A DNA stretch of 64,000 bases, from positions 1-64,000 of the forward strand of contig WGNU01000007.1 of the NCBI GenBank assembly GCA_016124385.1, read 5' to 3'. The notes beneath the pieces were generated by a model. It had not been told where the DNA came from, searched no databases, and saw only the letters and a program-made list of their open reading frames with translations. Made by a program: the position numbers and the translations under genes. Positions 28,777-37,445 of this stretch are shown here, piece by piece. The stretch comes from Alphaproteobacteria bacterium. GTDB taxonomy: Bacteria > Pseudomonadota > Alphaproteobacteria > Micropepsales > Micropepsaceae. Position 1 is the stretch's first letter, and each line of letters begins with the position of its first letter.

Positions 28777-29910
28777 TCAGTCGTTGAGCGGATAATCGGG
28801 CGTGATCTCCTGCTCGGACCGGTAGGCCCGCCAAAGCTGCCATAGGGTTACCGGCCGGAAACCGCGCCGGCGGTTGGCCGCGCCGATCCGCCAGAGGATC
28901 GCGTATTGCTCCATGAGCGTGCGGTACGCGGTCCAGATCGAAGTCTTTCGGTCCCAGATATGGGTCGCCTCGCCGCCCGCGCCGTTGATCTCGACGATGC
29001 GGAAGCCCTCGCCTTTTTGCAGTGCAGCAATGTCCGTGAAGCGCACGTCGAAACGGCCGAAATAGAATTCGGGGATGGTCTTGGCGATGCGGTCGAAGGC
29101 CTCGGTCATCGCCTCGGTGACATAAGGGGCACCGTCACGGAAGATCGTGCCGCGGCTGTGGCTTCCGGCGAAGGCGAGGCGGAAAGGTTCGCCCGGCGCA
29201 AGCACGCGCTCCAGGCGTTCGCGGTGGCGCGGCAAATAGACATGCGCGATGCGCCCGGCGCGGGGGTCGCGCGCGATCAATTCCTGCAGCGAAGAACGTC
29301 CGTCGCCAACGACATAGGGGAAATATTTGAGGGTCAGTGAGAACAGGCGCCCGCGCGCCTCGCCCGGCTCGCGGATATAAAAGACTCCGGCCTCGGGTTC
29401 GAGATCGATCAGTTCCTGGACGATGATCGTGTGATCAGGCGGGTAGGCGGCGACATAGGCGGCGAGCGCCTCGAGCGTGGTGATCTTGCGCACGCCGACG
29501 CCCCGGCAGCCGATATCGGGCTTGGCGACGAAGGGCATCGCGATGCCCACCTCCGCGGCTCTCGCTATGACATCCTCGGCCTCTTTCTTTGGATCGCCGC
29601 CTAAACCTTTGGCGTGACTGATATAGCGTGCGACGAATGGGCGTCCCTCCGCGCCTACCTGATCGAGGATCGCGCGCTTGGATTCGCCGACCAGCCCGCC
29701 CATCGGAAAAAGCGGGTTGGCGATCGTCGGCAGCGTCGGCCCCCCATGCTTGACGGACAGCCAGACCCAGTGAAGGAAGACCGGCACGTAGAAATATTTC
29801 GGCCGCCAGAACTCGTAGAACGAGAGGGGCGGTCCCGAGGGATCGAAGGGCGGCATCCCGGCGTGCATGACCGGCCAATGGGACTTCCCTTCCAACGCGG
29901 CCCCGCTCAT
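28777..29910 (-). CDS. ATP-grasp ligase-like protein
   Basis: A 377-aa protein with an ATP-grasp domain like that of D-alanine-D-alanine ligase relatives (residues ~100-320: MPFVAKPDIGCRGVGVRKI, HTIIVQELIDLEPEAGVFY, and the Mg-binding RIVEINGAGGEATH). It probably forms a peptide- or amide-type bond using ATP, with unknown substrates. The N-terminal 80 residues include a hydrophobic stretch (YFYVPVFLHWVWLSV) that may touch the membrane. ATGA overlap with the downstream DedA gene is oriented so that DedA is upstream and this gene follows it in the transcript. Confidence 0.72.
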   Translation of the reverse strand: MSGAALEGKSHWPVMHAGMPPFDPSGPPLSFYEFWRPKYFYVPVFLHWVWLSVKHGGPTLPTIANPLFPMGGLVGESKRAILDQVGAEGRPFVARYISHAKGLGGDPKKEAEDVIARAAEVGIAMPFVAKPDIGCRGVGVRKITTLEALAAYVAAYPPDHTIIVQELIDLEPEAGVFYIREPGEARGRLFSLTLKYFPYVVGDGRSSLQELIARDPRAGRIAHVYLPRHRERLERVLAPGEPFRLAFAGSHSRGTIFRDGAPYVTEAMTEAFDRIAKTIPEFYFGRFDVRFTDIAALQKGEGFRIVEINGAGGEATHIWDRKTSIWTAYRTLMEQYAILWRIGAANRRRGFRPVTLWQLWRAYRSEQEITPDYPLND

Positions 29911-30500
29911 GGCTTAGGCTCCAGTCCAGCGCCCAGGCGCCGCATGCCGATCACGTGCGGCAGGCCGATGATGATGAAGACCACGAGCGCCGCCAGCACC
30001 CAGCGCCACGGCCCGACATTGGGCAAGACCGTCTCACCGAAGAGATAGACGAGGCAGAAGAGCCCCGTCGTCCAGAGGCCGGCGGCCCCGGCCGCGACGA
30101 GCGCAAAGGTCACAAAAGAGACCTGGAAAAAGCCGCTCGCGGTATAGGTCGGCAAGCGAAGGCCCGGCACGAAGCGCGCGCCAATGAGGGCAGGCACCAG
30201 CCGCCGGCCGAGCCAGCGCCGGCCGACCCGGATGCGCCCGATGCCGATCCATTTGCGCAGGCGCTTGTTGCGACCGGCCAGGAAGCCCAGCGCGTAAAGC
30301 CCCAGGTCGCCGAGAAAAATGCCCGCGTAAAGCACGGCAAGCGCCGGGCCGGTCGAGACCATGCCGCCCGAGGCGAGCAGCGCGGCGCTGACGGTCGCCG
30401 CGTCTTCCAGCACGAAGGTCGCCAGGAAGAGTGCAAGGAGAAGCGCCGCTTCGCCCGAGAACCAGGCCGCCACCACGGCGATGGCGGAAAACGACAGCAT
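29907..30500 (-). CDS. DedA family membrane protein
   Basis: A 197-aa integral membrane protein with about five hydrophobic segments and the DedA/SNARE-associated pattern (FLEDAATVSAALLASGG-like FVLEDAATVSAALLAS, then GIFLGDLGLYALGFLAGR and LIGARFVPGLRLPTY with the conserved Arg). DedA proteins are putative undecaprenyl-phosphate or phospholipid transporters/scramblases. It overlaps the ATP-grasp start by four bases (ATGA) and starts three bases after the hydrolase stop. Confidence 0.85.
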   Translation of the reverse strand: MLSFSAIAVVAAWFSGEAALLLALFLATFVLEDAATVSAALLASGGMVSTGPALAVLYAGIFLGDLGLYALGFLAGRNKRLRKWIGIGRIRVGRRWLGRRLVPALIGARFVPGLRLPTYTASGFFQVSFVTFALVAAGAAGLWTTGLFCLVYLFGETVLPNVGPWRWVLAALVVFIIIGLPHVIGMRRLGAGLEPKP

Positions 30501-30503
30501 GGC

Positions 30504-31373
30504 TCAGGGCTGCCCCGTCACGCGCGCGACCGCCTCGCGGATCGCGGCGTCGATCTCGGATTTCGCATTCCACGGCAGGAAATGGTTCTGCCCCGTGAGG
30601 GTGCGCACCTCCATCGGGCTCGCGGACGTCATCATCTTCTCCATGAAAGAGACGTTGGCGTAGGGCACGAGATCATCCTCGGTGCCGTGGACGATGATGA
30701 CCGGCACCGTGATCTCGGAGAGGAGCGGCTCCATCGCGGCGAGGTCGCCCTCGAGCGGAATCAACTCGCGGTTCGCGTTGCGGATCGGCCGCGGCAAGGC
30801 CCAGGAGATCACCGACCAGTCACCCATGTACTGCACCCACATGACCTCCTCGAGCGCGGGGTCGAGCGAGCCGGCCACGATCACGAGCGCCGCGACGCGG
30901 CCGGGATAGTCGATCGCCGCGCGCGCGATAATGGGGCCCCCCAGCGAATGGCCGACGAGGATGACGGGCGGGCCGTCCTTCGCCATCAGCCACGGACTGA
31001 GCGCAGAGGCCTGTTCCTTCAGATCGGGTACCGCGCCTTCCGGACCGCTTTCGCCGAAGCCTGGCCGGTCGATCGCGATGTAGTGAAGGCCTTCCGGAAC
31101 GTGAAGGAGGTAATCCGCCCAGGCTTCCTTCTCGCCGGGCGTGCCATGGACGAAGAGCACGCTTTGGCCCTCGGGGTCGCCGGCCTCGACATAGGCGATG
31201 GGATAGGACAGGCCCTCGGGTTCTGCGAATTGCGTCGGCATCGCCTCGATCGCCGCATCATCGGCGCTGGGGCCGGGGATCGAGCAGCCGCTCAAGGCCA
31301 AAACGGCGACGTGCAGGGCCGCTCTCAGGCCCGGCATGAAGCGCCTCTCGCGCCATGTGACCGCGTCGACCAT
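30504..31373 (-). CDS. Alpha/beta hydrolase, probable lipoprotein
   Basis: An alpha/beta hydrolase of about 289 aa with a lipoprotein-type signal (AALHVAVLALSGC), so likely anchored on the periplasmic side. The oxyanion HGTPG, nucleophile Ser in VGHSLGGPII (~146 from this start), and the late His in GQNHFLPW are visible; the acid is probably Asp in HGTEDDLV. I prefer ATG 31373 (GAGGA seven bases upstream); ATG 31337 also has a plausible Shine-Dalgarno and gives a more compact signal. Substrate unknown; adjacent to cheZ and DedA on the same strand. Confidence 0.78.
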   Translation of the reverse strand: MVDAVTWRERRFMPGLRAALHVAVLALSGCSIPGPSADDAAIEAMPTQFAEPEGLSYPIAYVEAGDPEGQSVLFVHGTPGEKEAWADYLLHVPEGLHYIAIDRPGFGESGPEGAVPDLKEQASALSPWLMAKDGPPVILVGHSLGGPIIARAAIDYPGRVAALVIVAGSLDPALEEVMWVQYMGDWSVISWALPRPIRNANRELIPLEGDLAAMEPLLSEITVPVIIVHGTEDDLVPYANVSFMEKMMTSASPMEVRTLTGQNHFLPWNAKSEIDAAIREAVARVTGQP

Positions 31374-31453
31374 GCGAGCATCCTCATGCGCGAGGACGCA
31401 AAAAAAGGCAATCACGGGTCCCAAACAAGACCGTGAACGCGGCGGGAGGACCC

Positions 31454-32218
31454 TTACGGGAAGAGGTTGTCGATCTCGTCCTGGTTGACGGTCGCGGGCG
31501 TGTCGCCGCCGAAAAGGGCATCGACGTCGGCTTGGCTCACGCCTTCACCCTCTTTCTGAGGACCGTTCAGGAGATGCGCGTCGGGACGCGAATCCTTCGT
31601 GATCGGCTCGGCGCCCTCGCCGTCCCTTTCCGTCACGCCCCAGATCTCGATCATCGAGTTCACGCGCTGCTCGAGATAACGCAGCACATTGACGACTTTC
31701 GTCGTGCGCTGACCGGTGATGTCCTGGAACGAACAGGCGAGGAAGATCTCGGTCGCGACCGCATCGAGCGCGTCGGCCTGTTCGGCGCCATGCTCGGCGC
31801 CGCGTTCGCGGAGTTGATTGGCGAGCGCCTGGATCTTTTCCGCGGCGCCCAGAATTTCCGAGGTCGCGCGCTCCGTCGCGGTCACGATCGCGTCGAGCTC
31901 TTCGGTCGCGGCCATGATGCGGTTGGAGCCGTGATCCTCCGGGCGCATCGCGGCGATCTCGCGGCGCGTCTGGACGATGGCGGACGACATCTCCTGAAGC
32001 TCGCGGCGCAGAATGTCGATCTGTCCGTGCTCGCGCTCCTCGCCAAGGCGTTCGTCGATACGCGAGATCGCGTCCAAAATGCGCTGGCTCTCGAAGGCGC
32101 GGCACCGGCGGGCATATTCGGCGAGGAACCACCGGCCGCGCGGCGTCTGCATGACCGCGTCCTCGACCGCCGCGAAATACGCATCGGTCCGCTCAACCGT
32201 CTTGGCTGCGGCTGTCAT
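31454..32218 (-). CDS. cheZ: CheZ-family CheY-P phosphatase
   Basis: Dephosphorylates CheY-P to end the chemotactic signal. The 254-aa protein is mostly helical, with the CheZ catalytic motif [15 protein letters not shown] near residues 163-177 (Asp and Gln of the DxxxQ signature). Its C-terminus holds two similar peptides, [11 protein letters not shown] and [10 protein letters not shown], like the CheY-binding tail of CheZ and the SQxEIDALL signal of FliM/FliN. Start overlaps the cheY stop (ATGA), so it follows cheY in one operon. Confidence 0.82.
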   Translation of the reverse strand: MTAAAKTVERTDAYFAAVEDAVMQTPRGRWFLAEYARRCRAFESQRILDAISRIDERLGEEREHGQIDILRRELQEMSSAIVQTRREIAAMRPEDHGSNRIMAATEELDAIVTATERATSEILGAAEKIQALANQLRERGAEHGAEQADALDAVATEIFLACSFQDITGQRTTKVVNVLRYLEQRVNSMIEIWGVTERDGEGAEPITKDSRPDAHLLNGPQKEGEGVSQADVDALFGGDTPATVNQDEIDNLFP

Positions 32219-32589
32219 TTTTGCCCGCCCGGCAGGATCGCATCGATCTTGGATTGCAGCGTCGCCGCGTTGAACGGCTTGACGATGTAGTTGTCGACGC
32301 CCGCCTTTTTCGCGGCGACCACGTTCTCGGTCTTGGATTCTGCCGTCACCATGATGAAGGGCGTCGCCTTCAATCTGTCGTCGGCGCGCACTTCCTTCAG
32401 GAGCTCGAAGCCGGTCATCGGCTCCATGTTCCAGTCGGAGATCACGAGGCCGTAGTCCTTCGCGCGCAGCTTGGCGAGCGCGTCCTGGCCGTCCTCAGCC
32501 TCGTCGACGTCGTTGTAGCCGATCTGGTTGAGCAGGTTGCGGACGATCCGCCGCATCGTGTTGTAGTCGTCGACGACAAGAACGCGCAT
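32215..32589 (-). CDS. cheY: Chemotaxis response regulator CheY
   Basis: A 124-aa single-domain receiver closely resembling enterobacterial Che[19 protein letters not shown] with the acidic pair, the phosphoacceptor Asp in VISDWNME (~54), Thr in VTAES and Lys in IVKPFN (~106). Phosphorylated CheY binds the flagellar switch. I start at ATG 32589; a longer frame adds nine residues with no family match. Coupled to cheZ downstream. No che kinase genes are in the window. Confidence 0.9.
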   Translation of the reverse strand: MRVLVVDDYNTMRRIVRNLLNQIGYNDVDEAEDGQDALAKLRAKDYGLVISDWNMEPMTGFELLKEVRADDRLKATPFIMVTAESKTENVVAAKKAGVDNYIVKPFNAATLQSKIDAILPGGQK

Positions 32590-32848
32590 CGTGTTTCCCC
32601 GAAATCTAAGCACCTGGAAGCGGCAGGTCGTGGGGCACTATCGCGGAGAAGGATTGCGGATTGGTTGATTTCTTTCATGTTTAACAAGAGCTTAACGGAA
32701 AAAATGCGGTGGGTTGCGCGTCAGGGTTGCCGCGCTGGCATCGCCCTTGCGGGTCAGGCTAGGGTAACCGCGCCATGCCGTTGATCGCCGCCGTTTTCGC
32801 CTTTTGCCGTGCGCTGCCGCCTGCCCGGCGGGCCGCAGGAGGCCGTTT

Positions 32849-33697
32849 ATGAGCGGGACGGCGCTCGTCACCGGGGCGACGCAGGGCACGGGCCGCGAGG
32901 CGGCGCTCGGGCTCGCGGCGAAGGGATGGCGTGTTCTCATCGTCGGCGCGGATTCGCCGACCGCGCTCGCGACCGTCGAGGCGATCGGCCAGGAGACCGG
33001 CAATCGCAACCTGATGGCGCTGGTGGCGGACCTCACGTCCCTCCAGGCGGTCCGGCAGCTGGTGGGCGACGTGCACCGCTTCGCGCCGGAGCTCTCGGTC
33101 CTCGTCAATGCCTCGGGCGGGCATTATCGCCGGCGCGTGGAAAGCGCGGATCGGATCGAGATGACGCTGGCGGCGAATTTCCTGAGCGCTTTCCTCCTCA
33201 CCAATCTGCTGCTCGACCGGCTGAAGGCCAACCGGCCGTCGCGCATCGTCGTTGCCTCCTCGGGCGCGCATCAGGCGGGGGAGCTCGATCTCGGCGATCT
33301 GCGCCTCAAGCGGCGCTATGACGGCGAGAAGGCGTTCGCGCGGGCCGCGCTCTGCAACGTGCTCTTCACCTATACGCTCGCGCGGCATTTGGAGGGGAGC
33401 GGCGTCACGGTCAATTGCCTCGAGCCCGATCCCGCGCCCATCGCGCCGCCGCGGCCGGGGCTGATGACGATGCTGTTCGGCTCGCGCGCCGCGCGGACGG
33501 GTGCCGGTACCGGGGGGGACGACGAGGCCGCGACGGCGAGGACGCCCGTCTTCCTTGCGGCTTCGCCTTCGGTTGCCGGGATCTCGGGCTATTATTTCGC
33601 CAAGTGCCGGCCGGAGAAGACCGCGCCCGCGAGCTACGACATCGAGCTGGGCGATCAGCTCTGGCGCGAGGCGTCGAAGCTGACGGGGCTCGGCTGA
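32849..33697 (+). CDS. SDR-fold protein lacking the catalytic Tyr and Lys
   Basis: A 282-aa short-chain dehydrogenase fold like retinol-dehydrogenase-type members. The NAD(P)-binding TGATQGTGREAAL (~8-20), NASGG, and the Ser strand IVVASSGAHQAGEL are intact. At the YxxxK position the sequence is KAFARAALCN (near residue 158) where relatives have KAYSQSKLAN, so both catalytic Tyr and Lys are replaced (Phe and Ala). Start ATG 32849 has AGGAGG seven bases upstream. Next gene begins one base after its stop. It may bind a ligand or regulate rather than catalyse. Confidence 0.8.
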   Translation: MSGTALVTGATQGTGREAALGLAAKGWRVLIVGADSPTALATVEAIGQETGNRNLMALVADLTSLQAVRQLVGDVHRFAPELSVLVNASGGHYRRRVESADRIEMTLAANFLSAFLLTNLLLDRLKANRPSRIVVASSGAHQAGELDLGDLRLKRRYDGEKAFARAALCNVLFTYTLARHLEGSGVTVNCLEPDPAPIAPPRPGLMTMLFGSRAARTGAGTGGDDEAATARTPVFLAASPSVAGISGYYFAKCRPEKTAPASYDIELGDQLWREASKLTGLG

Positions 33698-33698
33698 G

Positions 33699-34343
33699 GT
33701 GGGCCTGCGCCTTCCCATCGATCCCGACAGCGTCAAGGGGTTCCTCGCGCCCGAGGAAGGCGAGGCGCTGCATGACCGCGCGCTCAGCCGCGGCGCGCTC
33801 GGGCCGTTCCTCGAGATCGGGTCCTATTGCGGCAAGTCGGCGCTCTATCTCGGCACCGCCGCGAAGCGGGCGGGCCAGGTTCTTTTCACGGTCGATCACC
33901 ATCGCGGCTCGGAAGAGATGCAGCCGGGCTGGGAGCATCACGACCGCGAGACCTGGGACAAAAGCGCGGGCGCCATGGATTCGCTGCCGTTCCTGCGCGA
34001 TACGCTGCGCCGCGCGGCGCTCGAGGATCACGTCGTCGCGCTGGTCGGCCCGTCGGCGCGGATCGCGAGCCTGTGGCGGACACCGCTTTCCTTCCTCTTC
34101 ATCGATGGCGGGCACAGCCGCGCGAACGCGTTCAGCGACTATCGCGGGTGGACGCCGCATGTGATGGCGGGCGGGCTGCTCGCGATCCACGACGTCTTCG
34201 AAAATCCCGCCGATGGCGGGCGGCCGCCCTTCGAGATCTACGAGCGCGCGCTCGCCTCAGGGCTGTTTCGACCGGCGGGCGGGGTTCGCTCGCTGCGCTT
34301 CCTCGAGCGGCTCGGCGCTCATATGGTCGATGAGGAGGCGTGA
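33699..34343 (+). CDS. Class I SAM-dependent methyltransferase
   Basis: A 214-aa protein with the SAM-binding loop FLEIGSYCGKSALYLG near residue 37, acidic VDHH after strand 2 (~66), and FLFIDGGHS (~132) typical of the Methyltransf_24 family. The target is unknown. The start GTG 33699 is immediately after the SDR stop, so the two are co-translated. The last 87 bases overlap the end of the convergent gene at 34257-35375. Confidence 0.72.
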   Translation: MGLRLPIDPDSVKGFLAPEEGEALHDRALSRGALGPFLEIGSYCGKSALYLGTAAKRAGQVLFTVDHHRGSEEMQPGWEHHDRETWDKSAGAMDSLPFLRDTLRRAALEDHVVALVGPSARIASLWRTPLSFLFIDGGHSRANAFSDYRGWTPHVMAGGLLAIHDVFENPADGGRPPFEIYERALASGLFRPAGGVRSLRFLERLGAHMVDEEA

Positions 34344-35375
34344 GGCGGCGCTGGCGCCGGTGAGCGCGTCAGCCGCCAAGAGCACGGCGGCCGCGGTCCA
34401 GGCAGGGCGCTCCTGCGGCCAGGGGACGTTCTCCTCGAACTGCCAGCCCATCCAATAATCGCCGTCATCGCTGCGCCACTGGTGCTGCCAGGAAAAGAGC
34501 TCGCGCGCTTTTTGCGGCTGACCGGCGGCGAGGAGCGCAAGCGTCAGTTCGCAGCCTTCGGCGACCGTCACCCATGGCTGGCCAAGCACGCAGCGGCAGC
34601 CGCGGCCTTCCTCGACGAACTCGTCCCAGCGTTTGGCGAGATGCGCTCGGGCGCTCTCGCCCGTCACCGCGCCGGCGAGGACCGGGTAGTACCAGTCCAT
34701 CGAGAAGTAATCCTTCTTCTCCCAGGTGCGGTCGAAGCGATGCGGCTTGCCGCGCACGGCCTCGCCCAGGCGCGCGCGGGCGCTCACCCAGGCGGGGCGG
34801 GGCGCGCCGATCCGCTCGGCGATCAGAATCGCGCATTCAAGGCTCTTGAAGATCGAGGCGTTGCCGGTCAGGAGCGCGTCGTTCTCACGCGTTTCGGCGT
34901 CATCGGCCGCCCAGCGGATTTCTCCGTGGTCTGATTGATGGGCGAGGACGAATTCGCTCGCGGCCTCCACCATTGGCCAGTGGCGGCGCAGCGCCTCTTC
35001 ATCGCCCGTGATCGCGAAATGGTGCCAGACGCCGACGGCCGGATAGGCGATGAAATTCGTGTCGCGCCGCTTGGGCTCGCGGCCGGTGCCTTCGTATTTG
35101 CCGGTTTCGAGAGAGACGGCGCTGCCATATTCGGCCCACCAGGAGCCGTCCTTCTCCTGCGTCTGCATGAGATAGGCCATCGCGCGGTCGGCTTCCTCGC
35201 GCTTGCCCGCGATGAGGAGGCCCATCAGGCTCTCGGTGTGGTTCCAGGGATCCCAGACGCCGCGATCGAACCAGGGGATCGCGCCTTCGCTCGTCTGAAG
35301 CGCAAGAATGCGGCGGACGGCCCCATCGAAATATCCAGGCGGCAACGCACGCCCCGCCAGATAAAGCCCCTTCAT
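34257..35375 (-). CDS. Alpha/alpha-barrel protein (prenyltransferase-like)
   Basis: A 372-aa protein of the type often labelled prenyltransferase or phenyltransferase-domain; the repeated helical hairpins with QTSEGAIPWF, WDPWNHTESLMGLL, DGSWWAEYG, WDEFVEEGRG and MGWQFEENVPWP suit an (alpha/alpha)6 barrel related to terpene cyclases or glycan hydrolases. No catalytic DCTAE or DxDD motif is seen. It follows a methyltransferase and GT4 in a tight run. Its C-terminal 29 codons overlap the convergent methyltransferase gene, which is unusual. Confidence 0.65.
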   Translation of the reverse strand: MKGLYLAGRALPPGYFDGAVRRILALQTSEGAIPWFDRGVWDPWNHTESLMGLLIAGKREEADRAMAYLMQTQEKDGSWWAEYGSAVSLETGKYEGTGREPKRRDTNFIAYPAVGVWHHFAITGDEEALRRHWPMVEAASEFVLAHQSDHGEIRWAADDAETRENDALLTGNASIFKSLECAILIAERIGAPRPAWVSARARLGEAVRGKPHRFDRTWEKKDYFSMDWYYPVLAGAVTGESARAHLAKRWDEFVEEGRGCRCVLGQPWVTVAEGCELTLALLAAGQPQKARELFSWQHQWRSDDGDYWMGWQFEENVPWPQERPAWTAAAVLLAADALTGASAASRLLIDHMSAEPLEEAQRANPARRSKQP

Positions 35376-36088
35376 GCCGCCGCCTTCGTGAAGTACATCG
35401 CGATGCTTTTCCCCATTACGGGGTTTAAGAGGGCTTCAAGGCCCCGCGTCAAGGCGGGGCGCTTGAGAATGTCCCATTCGAGCAGCCGGCGATAGGCACG
35501 AACGAGCACGCTGGTGTCGCGACTGTCCCACAGCGCACATTGCAGCCACCAATAGGGTGAATGGAGCGCGTGGGCGTGATGGTGACCGGTGAAGCGCATG
35601 CCGTGCGCTTGGATCTCTTTTTCGAGCGTCCGTGGGCGGAAGATGCGGATATGGCCGCCGGGCGCGCGGTGATAGCGCTCTTCCAGCCGCCAATTGAGGG
35701 ATTCGGGCCAATACCGCGGCACGCTCACGCCCAAGCGGCCGCCGGGTTTCAAGACGCGCGTAATTTCGCGGAGCGCGGCCCCGTAATCGGGAATGTGCTC
35801 GAGCACTTCGGAGCAGATGACGATGTCGAAGGCGCCATCGGGAAAGGGGAGGCGCAGCGCGTCGGCGACGGCGAGGCCGAAGCGGCGCCGCGAGCCGGCC
35901 TCCAGATCGGGCGACGCCTCGAAGCCCTGGCGCGTGCGCTTGACGTCCTCGAACCCCAGATCGACGCCGATGATCGTGGCCTGCGCGTGATAGAACATCG
36001 CGTGCACGTGCCGCCCGGCGCCGCAGCCCAGATCGAGCGCGCGCATGCCGTCCTTCAGGCCTAAACGATCAAGATCGAGCGTGCGCAT
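35372..36088 (-). CDS. Class I SAM-dependent methyltransferase
   Basis: A 238-aa methyltransferase with motif I LDLGCGAGRHVHAM near residue 20, motif II VDLGFEDV, and FDIVICSEVLEHI plus LKPGGRLGVSVPR. It looks like small-molecule or glycolipid methyltransferases of the Methyltransf_11 class. ATG 36088 is chosen; the frame upstream runs through the end of the GT4 gene with no family match. It overlaps the GT4 stop by 20 bases and the downstream barrel gene by four. Confidence 0.85.
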   Translation of the reverse strand: MRTLDLDRLGLKDGMRALDLGCGAGRHVHAMFYHAQATIIGVDLGFEDVKRTRQGFEASPDLEAGSRRRFGLAVADALRLPFPDGAFDIVICSEVLEHIPDYGAALREITRVLKPGGRLGVSVPRYWPESLNWRLEERYHRAPGGHIRIFRPRTLEKEIQAHGMRFTGHHHAHALHSPYWWLQCALWDSRDTSVLVRAYRRLLEWDILKRPALTRGLEALLNPVMGKSIAMYFTKAAA

Positions 36089-37445
36089 CGGCGATCGCCT
36101 GGCGGTAGACCCGAACGACGCCGGCGGCCGTGCGCGTCCATTGGAATTTGTCGAGCACGCGGGCGCGGCCCTTGGCGCCCAGCTCCGCGCGCTTTTCCGG
36201 GTTCTCAAGAAGGCTCGCGATACCGGCCGCGAGCGCGCTTGCATCGCGGACGGGCGTTACGATCCCCGCATCGCCGACGATCTCGGGGAGCGAGCCGCCG
36301 GCGGTAGCGACCACCGGAACGCCGCACGCCATCGCCTCGCCGGGCGGGAAGCCGAAGCCTTCGTAGACTGAGGGCGCGACGGCGATGGTCGCCTCGGCGT
36401 AGCGTTCGGCGATTTCCTCGTCCGTGAGCCCAGAGACGAAATTCACGCGGTCGCGAATGCCCAATTGGCGCAGGAGATTTTCCGTCGGCCCTTCGCGCAA
36501 GCGGCCGACGACTGTCAACTCGAGATCGGGGTAACGCTGGAGCAATTCGGCGTAGGCGCGCACGAGGTAGATGAGGCCCTTCAAGGGCACGTCCGCGCTC
36601 GCCGTCGCCATCAGCCGGTTGGGCCTGCGCGCGATCGCGGGGATCGGGCGGAACTGCGCGACGTCGATGCCAAGATGGACGACGTGCATTTTCGCGGGAT
36701 CGACGCCGAAATCGACCGCCGTGTCCTTCTTCGTGTTCTCGCTCGCGGTCGTGATGATATCGAGCGCGCGCGCGACCTTCTTCTGCATGCCGAGGAACGA
36801 GTACCAGCGGCGCATCAGGAGACGCAGCTTGAAGCTGCCGGCATGGGCGATGGCGATGCGGCGATCCATCGAGATGGGGTGATGGATCGTGCCGACAACC
36901 GGCATGCCGAGCGCGCGCAATTTCAGAAGCCCGTAGCAGAGCGTCTGATTGTCGTGGACGACGTCGTAATCGCTGCGATGGGCGGGCGCCCATTTCGCCA
37001 TGCGCTCGCCGAAGCTCCACGGCTCGCCGAACCCGCCCGAGACGTGCGTCCAATATTCACCGCGGTCGATCTCGTCGCGGATCTCATCGCGCGGATAGTC
37101 CGGCACGCCCAGCCAGTTCTTCGGCTTCGAATAGAGATCGAGCGAGGGCAGCTTGATAAGGCCGACGCGCGGATCGAGCACGGGGTAGGGCGGGCCGGAA
37201 ATCACGTCCACGCTGTGGCCCTGATCGCTCAGCGCCTTCGTCAGATGGCGGAGATAAACGCCCTGGCCGCCGGTATAGGGGTCCGAGCGATAGGAGGGGA
37301 TCAGGATCCGCAAGGGGCGGTCGCCCGCGATCGCGGCCTCCGGGGTGGCGGGGCGCGCGAGCGGCGTCTCGCGCGTCTCTCCGCCTTCCGTCTCGACGCG
37401 CTTGCTGCCGAGGATGCCGGTGCCGTCCGTTACGAGTGTCGTCAC
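36069..37445 (-). CDS. Glycosyltransferase family 4
   Basis: A 458-aa GT-B enzyme. The N-terminal acceptor half starts LRILIPSYRSDPYTGGQGVYLRHL; the donor half holds the family signature SVYEGFGFPPGEAMACGVPV (near 360-380) with the Glu-x7-Glu region and VVATAGGSLPEIVG. It transfers a sugar from a nucleotide donor to an unknown acceptor. The start is GTG 37445, overlapping the stop of the ABA4-like gene (GTGA), so translation is coupled. Confidence 0.87.
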   Translation of the reverse strand: MTTLVTDGTGILGSKRVETEGGETRETPLARPATPEAAIAGDRPLRILIPSYRSDPYTGGQGVYLRHLTKALSDQGHSVDVISGPPYPVLDPRVGLIKLPSLDLYSKPKNWLGVPDYPRDEIRDEIDRGEYWTHVSGGFGEPWSFGERMAKWAPAHRSDYDVVHDNQTLCYGLLKLRALGMPVVGTIHHPISMDRRIAIAHAGSFKLRLLMRRWYSFLGMQKKVARALDIITTASENTKKDTAVDFGVDPAKMHVVHLGIDVAQFRPIPAIARRPNRLMATASADVPLKGLIYLVRAYAELLQRYPDLELTVVGRLREGPTENLLRQLGIRDRVNFVSGLTDEEIAERYAEATIAVAPSVYEGFGFPPGEAMACGVPVVATAGGSLPEIVGDAGIVTPVRDASALAAGIASLLENPEKRAELGAKGRARVLDKFQWTRTAAGVVRVYRQAIADAHARS

